From contig NZ_JAICDG010000006.1 of the NCBI RefSeq assembly GCF_022751215.1, positions 186,001-250,000 on the forward strand: 64,000 nt of DNA, read 5' to 3'. The DNA is from Actinomadura terrae. Lineage in GTDB: Bacteria; Actinomycetota; Actinomycetes; Streptosporangiales; Streptosporangiaceae. This document shows, piece after piece, positions 55,041 to 62,791 of this stretch. Below the pieces are notes generated by a model, which was not told the DNA's origin, ran no database searches, and saw only the letters and a program-made list of their open reading frames with translations. Position 1 is the stretch's first letter. Every line of letters starts with the position of its first letter. Both the position numbers and the translations under genes were made by a program.

Positions 55041-55228
55041 ACTGGTGATCACCTTCACTCGGCGTCGCCCGGGCGGCACCGCTCGTCCGCCTCCGGAGGT
55101 CTCGCGGGAGACGTTAGGCGCCGGCACCGACAAAACGCGTGCGCGAGCCCCCATCCTACGCCCTGACCTGCACAGAATCTCCACACGGCGGCCACGATTC
55201 ACGCGCGGGCGGGCGCGATCGTGAGGCC

Positions 55229-56602
55229 ATGCGCGTCACGATGATCCTGCCCGCCCTGACCGAGGCGACGTCCCCGTTCTTCCGGCCGGTGAAGTACTCG
55301 CTGTTCCCCCCGCTGGGCCTCGCGACCCTCGCCGGGTACCTCGACCCGGACGACGAGGTGACGCTGGTCGACGAGCACGTCGACGCCCTCGATCCGGACG
55401 ACGAGCCGGACCTGGTGGTGATCCAGGTCTACATCACCTCCGCGCGCCGGGCGTACGCGCTCGCCGACCGCTACCGGGCGCGGGGCGCGCACGTGTGCCT
55501 GGACGGTCTGCACGTGACCTCGCTGCCGGACGAGGCCGCCCGGCACGCCGACACGGTCTTCCTCGGGCCGGGCGAGGACACCTGGCCCCGCTTCCTCGCC
55601 GACCTGCGCGCCGGACGCCCGGCGCCGCGCTACGAATCCACCGAGCGGACGCTGGCGGGGCTGCCGCCCGTCCGCCGCGACCTGATCGACCGGCGCCGCT
55701 ACCTGGTGCCGAACTCGATCGTGGTGTCGCGCGGCTGCCCCCATGTGTGCGACTTCTGCTACAAGGAGGCGTTCTTCGAGGGCGGCAAGTCGTTCTACAC
55801 GCAGACCGTGGACGCGGCGCTGGCCGAGATCGACCGGCTGCCCGGACGCCACCTGTACTTCCTGGACGACCACCTGTTCGGCAACGCCCGGTTCGCGGGC
55901 GCCCTGTTCGAGGGCATGCGCGGCATGGGGCGGCTCTGGCAGGCCGCCGGGACCGTCCAGGCGGTGCTGCGTCCGGGGCTGCTGGAGAAGGCGGTCGAGT
56001 CGGGGCTGCGGAGCCTGTTCGTCGGGTTCGAGACCGTCAACGCCGCCAACCTCGCCGAGCAGCGCAAGTGGCAGAACATCGACCGCGACTACGGCCAGGT
56101 GATCGGGCGGCTGCACGACCACGGCGTCATGGTCAACGGCAGCTTCGTGTTCGGCATGGACGAGGACGACCCGGACGTGTTCGGCCGCACCGTCGACTGG
56201 GCGGTCGCGCAGGGCGTCGAGACCGCCACGTTCCACATCCTGACCCCCTATCCGGGGACGCGGCTCTACGACCGCATGGCCAAGGCGGACCGGCTGCTCC
56301 ACAGCGACTGGGACCGCTACGACACCCGCACCGTCGTGTTCAAGCCCGCGAAAATGACCGCGCGGCAGTTGGAGGACGGCTACTGGCGCGCCTACAAGGA
56401 CTTCTACCGCTGGGGGTCGATCATGCGCGGCGCCGCGTCCAAGCCGACGCTGCGGGGCAAGGCGCGGCACGCCGCGTACGCGGGCGGCTGGAAGAAGTTC
56501 GAACCCGCGTGGGACGTGCTCATCCGGACGAAGCGGGCGGGACGGGCGCTGCCGCTGCTGGAGTCGATCCTGTCCGGTTTCGGGACGCAGCGGGCGCGCT
56601 GA
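55229..56602 (+). CDS. B12-binding-type radical SAM protein
   Basis: Protein of 457 aa. An N-terminal Rossmann-like cobalamin-binding domain (LFPPLGLATLAGYLDPDDEV; VFLGPGEDTWPRFL) is followed by the radical SAM core with the 4Fe-4S motif SRGCPHVCDFCYKEAF (CxxxCxxC). The C-terminus is basic and Trp/Tyr-rich. Members methylate or rearrange unreactive carbons. The context (sigma factor divergent, stress protein next) does not reveal the substrate. Confidence 0.88.
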   Translation: MRVTMILPALTEATSPFFRPVKYSLFPPLGLATLAGYLDPDDEVTLVDEHVDALDPDDEPDLVVIQVYITSARRAYALADRYRARGAHVCLDGLHVTSLPDEAARHADTVFLGPGEDTWPRFLADLRAGRPAPRYESTERTLAGLPPVRRDLIDRRRYLVPNSIVVSRGCPHVCDFCYKEAFFEGGKSFYTQTVDAALAEIDRLPGRHLYFLDDHLFGNARFAGALFEGMRGMGRLWQAAGTVQAVLRPGLLEKAVESGLRSLFVGFETVNAANLAEQRKWQNIDRDYGQVIGRLHDHGVMVNGSFVFGMDEDDPDVFGRTVDWAVAQGVETATFHILTPYPGTRLYDRMAKADRLLHSDWDRYDTRTVVFKPAKMTARQLEDGYWRAYKDFYRWGSIMRGAASKPTLRGKARHAAYAGGWKKFEPAWDVLIRTKRAGRALPLLESILSGFGTQRAR

Positions 56603-56808
56603 CCGGGACGCGCCGCCCTCCGGCCGCCCGCCCCGGCCGTCCCGCGCAATGGTCCTTACATTCCACACAAACAGGAAATCCCGGTCTTCTCACTGGCCAC
56701 GGCCGCGTCTTTTCACGGGAACTCTGCATTCCTCCGCGCGAAACACTTCCGCCGGAGCGGGTATGCCTGCACCCTAGGAACCCCGCACCGTCGGCCTCGG
56801 GAGGGACC

Positions 56809-57378
56809 GTGATCGCCAGACCGGAGGGCGGCCCCCGGGTCGTCGTGGGGGTCGACGACTCCGCGGGCGCCCGCTGCGCGCTCTCCTGGGCGGTCGGCGA
56901 GGCCCGGCTCCGCCGGCTGCCGCTGCTGGTGGCGCACGCCGCGCCGCTGCCGCCGCACGTCTCCGCGGCGGGCCAGCTCGGCTCCGGCGTCACCGACGCG
57001 CTGCGCGCCTCGGGCGCCGAGCTGATCGCCCGGCTCCTGGAGGAGGTGTGCGGCGGGCCGCCGGAGGGCGTGGACCTCACGGCGCTGGCGCTCGTCGGGG
57101 AGCCCGGCGCGACGCTGGTCCGGCTCGCGGGCGACGACGACATCCTCGTGGTCGGGCACGGCGCGCGGGGCCCGTTCTCGCGGCTGCTGCGCCCGTCGGT
57201 CCGGCTGCACTGCGCCCGCCGCGCCCACGCGACCCTGGTCTGCGTCCGCCCGCCGGCGTTCGACACGCTGCTGGAGTGCCTGGCCGCGCAGGACACCGCC
57301 CCGCGGCACGAGGCCGGGCGCGCGCCCGACCGGTTCCGGTTCCGGCGCCTCGGCCGCCGCCTGCGCCTGCCGCGCTGA
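56809..57378 (+). CDS. Universal stress protein (UspA) family
   Basis: Protein of 189 aa from a GTG with GGGAGG. One Usp domain: RVVVGVDDSAGARCALSWAV at the N-terminus and, after DDDILVVGHGARGPFSRLLRP, the ATP-loop-like G-x2-G-x-G style end. The tail (~150-189) is basic and unique. Role probably in dormancy or stress signalling. Confidence 0.88.
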   Translation: MIARPEGGPRVVVGVDDSAGARCALSWAVGEARLRRLPLLVAHAAPLPPHVSAAGQLGSGVTDALRASGAELIARLLEEVCGGPPEGVDLTALALVGEPGATLVRLAGDDDILVVGHGARGPFSRLLRPSVRLHCARRAHATLVCVRPPAFDTLLECLAAQDTAPRHEAGRAPDRFRFRRLGRRLRLPR

Positions 57379-57460
57379 GCCGGGCGGCCGACCTGAACCG
57401 GGCGGCCGGCCCCCGGCCCGCCTGCCGTGCCGGCGGGGCCCGCCCGCATAGGGTGCGGGG

Positions 57461-58105
57461 ATGCGCAAGTACGTCATCATCGGCGCCCAGGGCAGCGGCA
57501 AGGGGACCCAGTCCCTGCTGCTCGCGCGGGACCTGGACCTGGTGCACATCAGCGTCGGCGACATCTTCCGCTGGCACGTCAAGAGCCACACCAAGCTCGG
57601 CGCGCAGGTCCGGCGCACGATGGCGGCCGGGGACCTGGTCGGGGACGACCTCGTGGAGGGCGTCGTCCGGGACCGGCTCGACCAGCACGACTGGAACTAC
57701 GGGTTCATCATCGACGGGTTCCCGCGCAGCCGCCGGCAGACGGAGTTCTTCCTGGAGGGCTACGACATCGACGGCGTGATCCACCTGAACCTGCCGGACG
57801 CGGAGGTGCGCCGCCGCGTGCTGGCCCGCCGGCTGTGCTCGCGGTGCGGGATGGACTACAACCTGATCGCCGACCGGCCGACGCAGGAGGGCCGCTGCGA
57901 CGTGTGCGGCGGCGAGCTCGTGGCCCGCGAGGACGACACCGAGGAGGCGGTCGCGGAGCGGCTGCGGACCTACCGCGAGAAGACCGACCCGATCCTGGAG
58001 CTGTTCGGCCGCAAGGAGTACGTGGTGACGGTCGACGCGACGCCCGACATCCCGACCGTCCAGCGGACGATCCGGGAGCGGCTCGGGCTGCCCGCCCCGC
58101 GATGA
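57461..58105 (+). CDS. adk: Adenylate kinase
   Basis: Protein of 214 aa with the P-loop GAQGSGKGTQ, DGFPRSRRQTEFF, and a zinc-binding LID with four Cys (CSRCGMDYN and CDVCGGEL). It balances AMP, ADP and ATP. Actinomycetes usually carry another adk near the ribosomal protein genes, so this may be a second copy. It overlaps the next gene by 4 bp. Confidence 0.9.
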   Translation: MRKYVIIGAQGSGKGTQSLLLARDLDLVHISVGDIFRWHVKSHTKLGAQVRRTMAAGDLVGDDLVEGVVRDRLDQHDWNYGFIIDGFPRSRRQTEFFLEGYDIDGVIHLNLPDAEVRRRVLARRLCSRCGMDYNLIADRPTQEGRCDVCGGELVAREDDTEEAVAERLRTYREKTDPILELFGRKEYVVTVDATPDIPTVQRTIRERLGLPAPR

Positions 58106-59013
58106 CCCCGGCCGAGGCGGCCCCCTCGCCGGTGGTGGAGCTGGAGGACGACCGGATCGCGGCGCACGGAGTGCGACTCTTCCTCAAGCGGGACGACCTC
58201 GTCCACCCGGAGCTGCCGGGCAACAAGTGGCGCAAGCTCCGGCACAACATCGCCCCCGCGAGGGAGCACGGGACGCTGCTGACCTTCGGCGGGGCCTACT
58301 CCAACCACATCCGGGCCACGGCGGCGGCCGGACGGCTCTACGGCTTCGACACGATCGGCGTGATCCGGGGCGAGGAGCACCTGCCGCTGAACGACTCCCT
58401 GGCCTACGCGGAGCGGATGGGCATGCGCCTGTCCTACCTGGACCGCGCCACCTATCGGCGCAAACACGAACCGGACGTGGTGGCGACGCTGCGCGAGCGG
58501 TGGGGCGGCTTCTACCTGCTGCCGGAGGGCGGGAGCAACGCGCGCGCCGTCCGGGGGTGCGCGGAGCTGGGCGCCGAGCTGCGCGGATTCGACGTCGTGT
58601 GCTGCCCGTGCGGGACGGGCGGCACGCTGGCGGGACTCGCGGCGGGCCTGGCGTCCGGGCAGCGCGCGCTCGGGTTCGCGGTGCTGCGGGGCGGCTTCAT
58701 GGACGGCGAGGTCGAGCGCCTCCAGCGCGAGGCCTACGGGGCGCGGCGGGGCGAGTGGAGCGTCGAGCACGGCTTCCACTTCGGCGGCTACGCCCGCCGC
58801 ACGCCCGCGCTGGAGGAGTTCGCCGACGGCTTCGCCGCCCGGCACGGGCTCGCCCTCGACCGCGTCTACGTGGCGAAGATGATGTTCGGCGTCTACGCCC
58901 TCGCCGCGCGGGGGGCGTTCCCGCGCGGCACCCGCGTCGCGGCCGTCGTGACGGGTCCGGCGGACGCGTCCGACACCGGCCTTTCGGGCGTGTCCCGAAC
59001 TGTTGCGCGGTGA
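58102..59013 (+). CDS. PLP enzyme: D-cysteine desulfhydrase/ACC-deaminase-like
   Basis: Protein of 303 aa. The PLP lysine lies in ELPGNKWRKLRHNI, the tryptophan-synthase-beta-fold type II signature, followed by FGGAYSNHIRATAAAG and the phosphate loop CGTGGTLAGLAAGL. It belongs to the D-cysteine desulfhydrase/1-aminocyclopropane-1-carboxylate deaminase family; which substrate it uses cannot be told. Start overlaps adk as ATGA. Confidence 0.86.
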   Translation: MTPAEAAPSPVVELEDDRIAAHGVRLFLKRDDLVHPELPGNKWRKLRHNIAPAREHGTLLTFGGAYSNHIRATAAAGRLYGFDTIGVIRGEEHLPLNDSLAYAERMGMRLSYLDRATYRRKHEPDVVATLRERWGGFYLLPEGGSNARAVRGCAELGAELRGFDVVCCPCGTGGTLAGLAAGLASGQRALGFAVLRGGFMDGEVERLQREAYGARRGEWSVEHGFHFGGYARRTPALEEFADGFAARHGLALDRVYVAKMMFGVYALAARGAFPRGTRVAAVVTGPADASDTGLSGVSRTVAR

Positions 59014-59037
59014 TCGGGCCCTCTCTACCGTGAGGCC

Positions 59038-59562
59038 ATGACCGACGCGCCCCGCTACGCCGACTGCCCTGTCATCGAGGTCGCCGTGCTCATCGACGCC
59101 CCGCCCGCCGCCGTGTGGGAGCTGGTGTCCGACCCCGGCCTGCCCGCCCGGTTCAGCTCGGAGTTCAAGGGCGCCCGCTGGGTCGGCGGCGCGGACGGCC
59201 CGGCGCCCGGCAACCGCTTCGAGGGCAGCAACGAGCATCCGGCGATCGGCGCCTGGACGAGCCACTGCACGGTGGTCGAGTGCGAGCCGGAGCGGGTGTT
59301 CGCCTTCACCGTCGGCGACCTGGACGGCGTCCAGCCCTCCTCGGCCTGGAAGTACACGCTCACGGCGGAGGGCGCGGGCACGCGGGTGCGGCAGTCGATG
59401 CGGCTCGGCCCCGGCCGCTCCCACCTCAGCACCGTCATCGAGGCGATGCCCGACCGCGAGGTCGAGCTGGTCGCGGGGCGCATGCGGGACCTGCGCCAGA
59501 GCATGTCCGACAACCTCAACGGCGTGAAGGCGCTGGCCGAGGCGGAGGCGGCCCACGCCTGA
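59038..59562 (+). CDS. SRPBCC-family protein
   Basis: Protein of 174 aa with the START-like pattern: VAVLIDAPPAAVWELVSDPG, CEPERVFAFTVGDLDG, KYTLTAEGAGTRVRQSMRLG, and a long C-terminal helix. This hydrophobic-pocket fold appears in polyketide cyclases/dehydrases and lipid-binding proteins. It is 24 bp after the PLP enzyme, likely in the same unit. Confidence 0.85.
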   Translation: MTDAPRYADCPVIEVAVLIDAPPAAVWELVSDPGLPARFSSEFKGARWVGGADGPAPGNRFEGSNEHPAIGAWTSHCTVVECEPERVFAFTVGDLDGVQPSSAWKYTLTAEGAGTRVRQSMRLGPGRSHLSTVIEAMPDREVELVAGRMRDLRQSMSDNLNGVKALAEAEAAHA

Positions 59563-59572
59563 GCCCCTGGGG

Positions 59573-59971
59573 CTAGGCCATCGCCTCGTCGAACGCGCGG
59601 TGCTGGGTGTAGTCGCGCGACTCCACGATGCGCCCCCTGCGGACGCGCAGCACGAACACGTTCGGGACGACGAAGCCGCGCCCCGTCTCGGTGTTGCGGC
59701 CCGCGTACTCGAACTCGGCGACGATCACCTCGGGGTCGGTCGTCTGGTGGACGACGAGGTTGCGCGCCGTCATCTCCACCGGCAGGCGCTCCAGCCGCGC
59801 GTAGTGCTCGCGCAGCGCCGCGCGGCCCTCGATCCGGGCCGCGGGCTCGGCGAGGGGGTGCACGACCACCGCGTCCTCGGCGTACAGCTTCGGCAGCCCC
59901 TCGTGCCGGCGCGCGGTCATCCCGTCGAGCAGCCGCATGAGGACGGCGCGGGGGCTGGCGAACTCGGACAT
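59573..59971 (-). CDS. SnoaL-like NTF2-fold protein
   Basis: Protein of 132 aa of the NTF2-like/SnoaL fold: RLLDGMTARRHEGLPKLYAE, EGRAALREHYARLERLP, and VFVLRVRRGRIVESRDYTQH at the end. It probably acts as a small isomerase or binding protein. Divergent from a TetR regulator across ~80 bp with a palindrome. Confidence 0.85.
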   Translation of the reverse strand: MSEFASPRAVLMRLLDGMTARRHEGLPKLYAEDAVVVHPLAEPAARIEGRAALREHYARLERLPVEMTARNLVVHQTTDPEVIVAEFEYAGRNTETGRGFVVPNVFVLRVRRGRIVESRDYTQHRAFDEAMA

Positions 59972-59995
59972 GGCGTCTCTTCCCTACAATCGGAG

Positions 59996-60031
59996 TTCCT
60001 GCTGCGTAGGAAAATATGGAGTCACGACTCC
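59996..60031. promoter_or_regulatory. Operator candidates between SnoaL and TetR genes
   Basis: GGAGTCACGACTCC at 60018-60031 has perfect 6-bp arms, and TTCCT/AGGAA at 59996-60012 forms a second inverted repeat with a 7-bp spacer. Both lie in the divergent promoter region and suit binding by the adjacent TetR protein. Confidence 0.55.
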
Positions 60032-60053
60032 GCTTGTCAATCGGAAGGCGACG

Positions 60054-60737
60054 ATGACCCCTGCCGCCTCCGGCGCCCCGTCCGGCGCCGTGCCAGGAGC
60101 CACATCGAGTGCCGCGCCGGGCCGTCCGCTGCGCGCCGACGCCCTGCGCAACCGCGCCAAGGTGCTCGCGGCGGCGGAGTCGGTGTTCGCGGCGCGGGGC
60201 ACCTCGGCGTCGACCGAGGAGGTCGCGCGGGAGGCGGGCGTCGGGATCGGGACCGTGTTCCGGCACTTCCCGACCAAGGAGTCGCTGCTGGAGGCGGTGC
60301 TCGCGAGCCTGCTGGAGCGGCTGGCCGACGACGCGCGGGGGCTGCTCGCGGCCGAGGACCCGGGCGCGGCGTTCTTCGGCTTCTTCGCGCGGGTCGTCGG
60401 GCAGGCGGGGGCGAAGCACGCGCTGTCGGAGGCGCTCGCGGAGGCGGGCGCCGAGAACACCGGGGGCAAGGCGCGTCCCGCGCTGCGGTCGGCGGTCGCG
60501 GCGCTGCTCGCGCGGGCACAGGAGGCCGGCGCCGTCCGCGCCGACGTCGGCCCCGCGCAGGTGATGGCGCTGCTGGCGGGCCTGTCGCACGCCGCCGCGC
60601 ACGCGGGCGCGGGCGAGGACGTGCTGAGGATCGCCTTCGACGGCCTGCGCCCGCCCGCGCGCCCCGCGCCCCCCGCGGGGCCCACGCCGCGCGGCGCGCC
60701 GCGCGTCCCGGCCCCGGGCGGTCCGGTCAGGCGGTGA
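60054..60737 (+). CDS. TetR-family transcriptional regulator
   Basis: Protein of 227 aa from the ATG at 60054 with GGAAGG upstream. N-terminal helix-turn-helix (STEEVAREAGVGIGTVFRHF PTKESLL) then a C-terminal ligand domain. The last 30 residues are Pro/Arg-rich and disordered. It probably represses itself and the divergent SnoaL-like gene. Its end overlaps the convergent helicase gene by 11 bp. Confidence 0.9.
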   Translation: MTPAASGAPSGAVPGATSSAAPGRPLRADALRNRAKVLAAAESVFAARGTSASTEEVAREAGVGIGTVFRHFPTKESLLEAVLASLLERLADDARGLLAAEDPGAAFFGFFARVVGQAGAKHALSEALAEAGAENTGGKARPALRSAVAALLARAQEAGAVRADVGPAQVMALLAGLSHAAAHAGAGEDVLRIAFDGLRPPARPAPPAGPTPRGAPRVPAPGGPVRR

Positions 60738-62736
60738 GCTCGGCGGGCAGGTCGCCCCGGTGCAGGACGGTCAGCGACGTCACCGCGCGGGTCAGCACGA
60801 CGTACAGGCGGGCCAGGCCGCGCGCCTCGGCCGCGACGATCGCGGCGGGCCCGGCGACGACGACGTGGTCGTACTCCAGGCCCTTGGCGAGCGTCGCGGG
60901 GATCACCAGCAGGCGCCCCGAGCCGTCGGAGTCGGTGCTGAGGACGGAGTGCGCGAGCCCGGCCTCCTTCAGCGCGGCGGCGTGCTCGGCGGCCTGCGCG
61001 TCCGGCACGATCAGGCCGACCGACCCGGGCCGCTCCAGCGCCGCGCGGGCCGCCTCGACGGCGGCCGCGACCAGGTCGGGGACGCGGCGGACGTCCAGCG
61101 CCCCCGCCCCGGCCCGCAGCGAGCGGGGCCGCTCCAGGCCCGGCGCGACGTGCGGGAGCAGCCGGGCGGCGTAGTCCAGGACGGTGCCGGGCACGCGGAA
61201 CCCGAGGGTCAGCTCCGTGACCTCGCCCTCCTGCCCGAGGTGGGTCAGCACCTCCTCCCACGAGCGCGCCGACCACGCCGTCGTGCCCTGCGCGAGGTCG
61301 CCGAGGACGGTCGCCGAGCCCGTCCCGCAGCGGCGGCCGAGCGCGCGCAGCTGCATCGCGGACAGGTCCTGCGCCTCGTCCAGGACGAGGTGCCCGATCG
61401 ACGCGGTCCGCTCGGTCAGGTCGGCCAGCTCGTCGAGCAGGGCGCGGTCGGCGGCGGTCCAGCGGGCGGAGCGGTGCGAGCGGGCGGGCCTGGCCCACAG
61501 CAGCGCGGCCTGCTCGTCCTCGTCCAGGACGCCCTTGGCGGCGGCGCGCAGGAAGTCGGCGTCCGAGAGCAGCCGGTGGAGCACCTGCTCGGGGGTCACC
61601 TTGGGCCACACCTGGTCGAGGAGCTGCTTGACGGGCCTGCTCCGGGCGACCTGGTCCTGGACGCGGTCGTCGGGCGCCTCGCCGCGCTGCTCCATCCGCA
61701 CCAGGATCTGGTGGGCGAGCCGCTGGGCGAGCGCCGCGCGGCCGCTGCCGTAGCGGGTGGTGCCGCGCAGCGCCGCCGTCGTCTCCCGGACCTCGTGGTC
61801 GGCGAGCCGGTAGCGGGACGCGCCGCGCGTGACGACCAGCCCCTCCTCGGGCTTGCGGACGTGCGCCCACAGCGCCTTGCGCAGCACCCGGGCCATCCGC
61901 GCGTCGCCCTTCAGCGCCGCCACGGCGGGCGGCTCCTCCCCCGCCGGGGCGCCCAGCAGGTCGTCGATCGTGGCCTGGTCGACGCGGACCTCGCCGAGCG
62001 CGGGCAGCACCGCCGCGATGTAGGCGAGGAACGCGCGGTTCGGGCCGACGACGAGCACGCCGGAGCGCGACAGCCGCTCGCGGTGGGTGAACAGCAGGTA
62101 GGCGGCGCGGTGCAGCCCGACGGCGGTCTTGCCGGTGCCGGGCGCGCCCTGCACGCACACGGTCTGCGGCAGGTCGGCGCGGACGATGACGTCCTGCTCG
62201 GGCTGGATCGTCGCGACGATGTCGCGCATCGGGCCGGTGCGGGGCCGCTCGATCTCCCGCGTGAGGATCTGCGACGAGCCGAACCCGTGCCGCTCGCCCT
62301 GGTCGAGCGGCTCGTCCTCGAACGCGGTCAGCTCGCCGCCCTCGAACCCGAACCGGCGCCGCAGCCGCCAGCCCATCGGGTCGGACGGGCCCGCCTGGTA
62401 GAACGCCCGCGACACCGGGGCCCGCCAGTCCAGGACGAGGGGCCGCCCCTCGGGCCCGTCGTGGACGTGCCGCCGCCCCACGTACATCACGGCGGGCAGG
62501 TCGGACGGGCCGTCCTCGTCGCGGTCCATGCGGCCGAAGAACAGGGGCGTGTCAGGATGGTCGGCGAGCGCGGCGATCCGCTGGTCGAGCAGGGACTCCA
62601 GGAACTGCTTCGACACCCAGTCCGCCGCCACGTCGGCGGACAGTCCCTGCGCGTGCTCGCGCATCCGGCGCAGCGCGGCGCGGGACTCGGCGAGATGCGC
62701 GCGTTCGGCTGCGAGGGTCGACGGTTCGGCGGGCAT
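60727..62736 (-). CDS. HelD/HelR-like superfamily 1 helicase, RNA polymerase-associated type
   Basis: Protein of 669 aa. N-terminal coiled-coil arm (EPSTLAAERAHLAESRAALR), then UvrD/Rep-type motifs: Walker A VQGAPGTGKTAVGLHRAAYL, Walker B LVLDEAQDLSAMQLRALG, GDLAQGTT, and TLAKGLEYDHVVVAG with YVVLTRA. The arrangement fits actinobacterial HelD/HelR, which rescues stalled or rifamycin-bound RNA polymerase. No rifamycin-associated element (RAE-type palindrome) is seen upstream, so induction by rifamycin is not indicated. Confidence 0.88.
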   Translation of the reverse strand: MPAEPSTLAAERAHLAESRAALRRMREHAQGLSADVAADWVSKQFLESLLDQRIAALADHPDTPLFFGRMDRDEDGPSDLPAVMYVGRRHVHDGPEGRPLVLDWRAPVSRAFYQAGPSDPMGWRLRRRFGFEGGELTAFEDEPLDQGERHGFGSSQILTREIERPRTGPMRDIVATIQPEQDVIVRADLPQTVCVQGAPGTGKTAVGLHRAAYLLFTHRERLSRSGVLVVGPNRAFLAYIAAVLPALGEVRVDQATIDDLLGAPAGEEPPAVAALKGDARMARVLRKALWAHVRKPEEGLVVTRGASRYRLADHEVRETTAALRGTTRYGSGRAALAQRLAHQILVRMEQRGEAPDDRVQDQVARSRPVKQLLDQVWPKVTPEQVLHRLLSDADFLRAAAKGVLDEDEQAALLWARPARSHRSARWTAADRALLDELADLTERTASIGHLVLDEAQDLSAMQLRALGRRCGTGSATVLGDLAQGTTAWSARSWEEVLTHLGQEGEVTELTLGFRVPGTVLDYAARLLPHVAPGLERPRSLRAGAGALDVRRVPDLVAAAVEAARAALERPGSVGLIVPDAQAAEHAAALKEAGLAHSVLSTDSDGSGRLLVIPATLAKGLEYDHVVVAGPAAIVAAEARGLARLYVVLTRAVTSLTVLHRGDLPAELTA

Positions 62737-62791
62737 GCGCGCATACCTCCTGAGGCGAAGGGAAGTGGGCGAAACCCACGACCTTACCGAC

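Noticed and set aside
62737..62791. Rifamycin-associated element before the HelD-like gene
   Set aside because: Only a short GTGGG/CCCAC hairpin is seen; the longer palindrome of known elements is absent.
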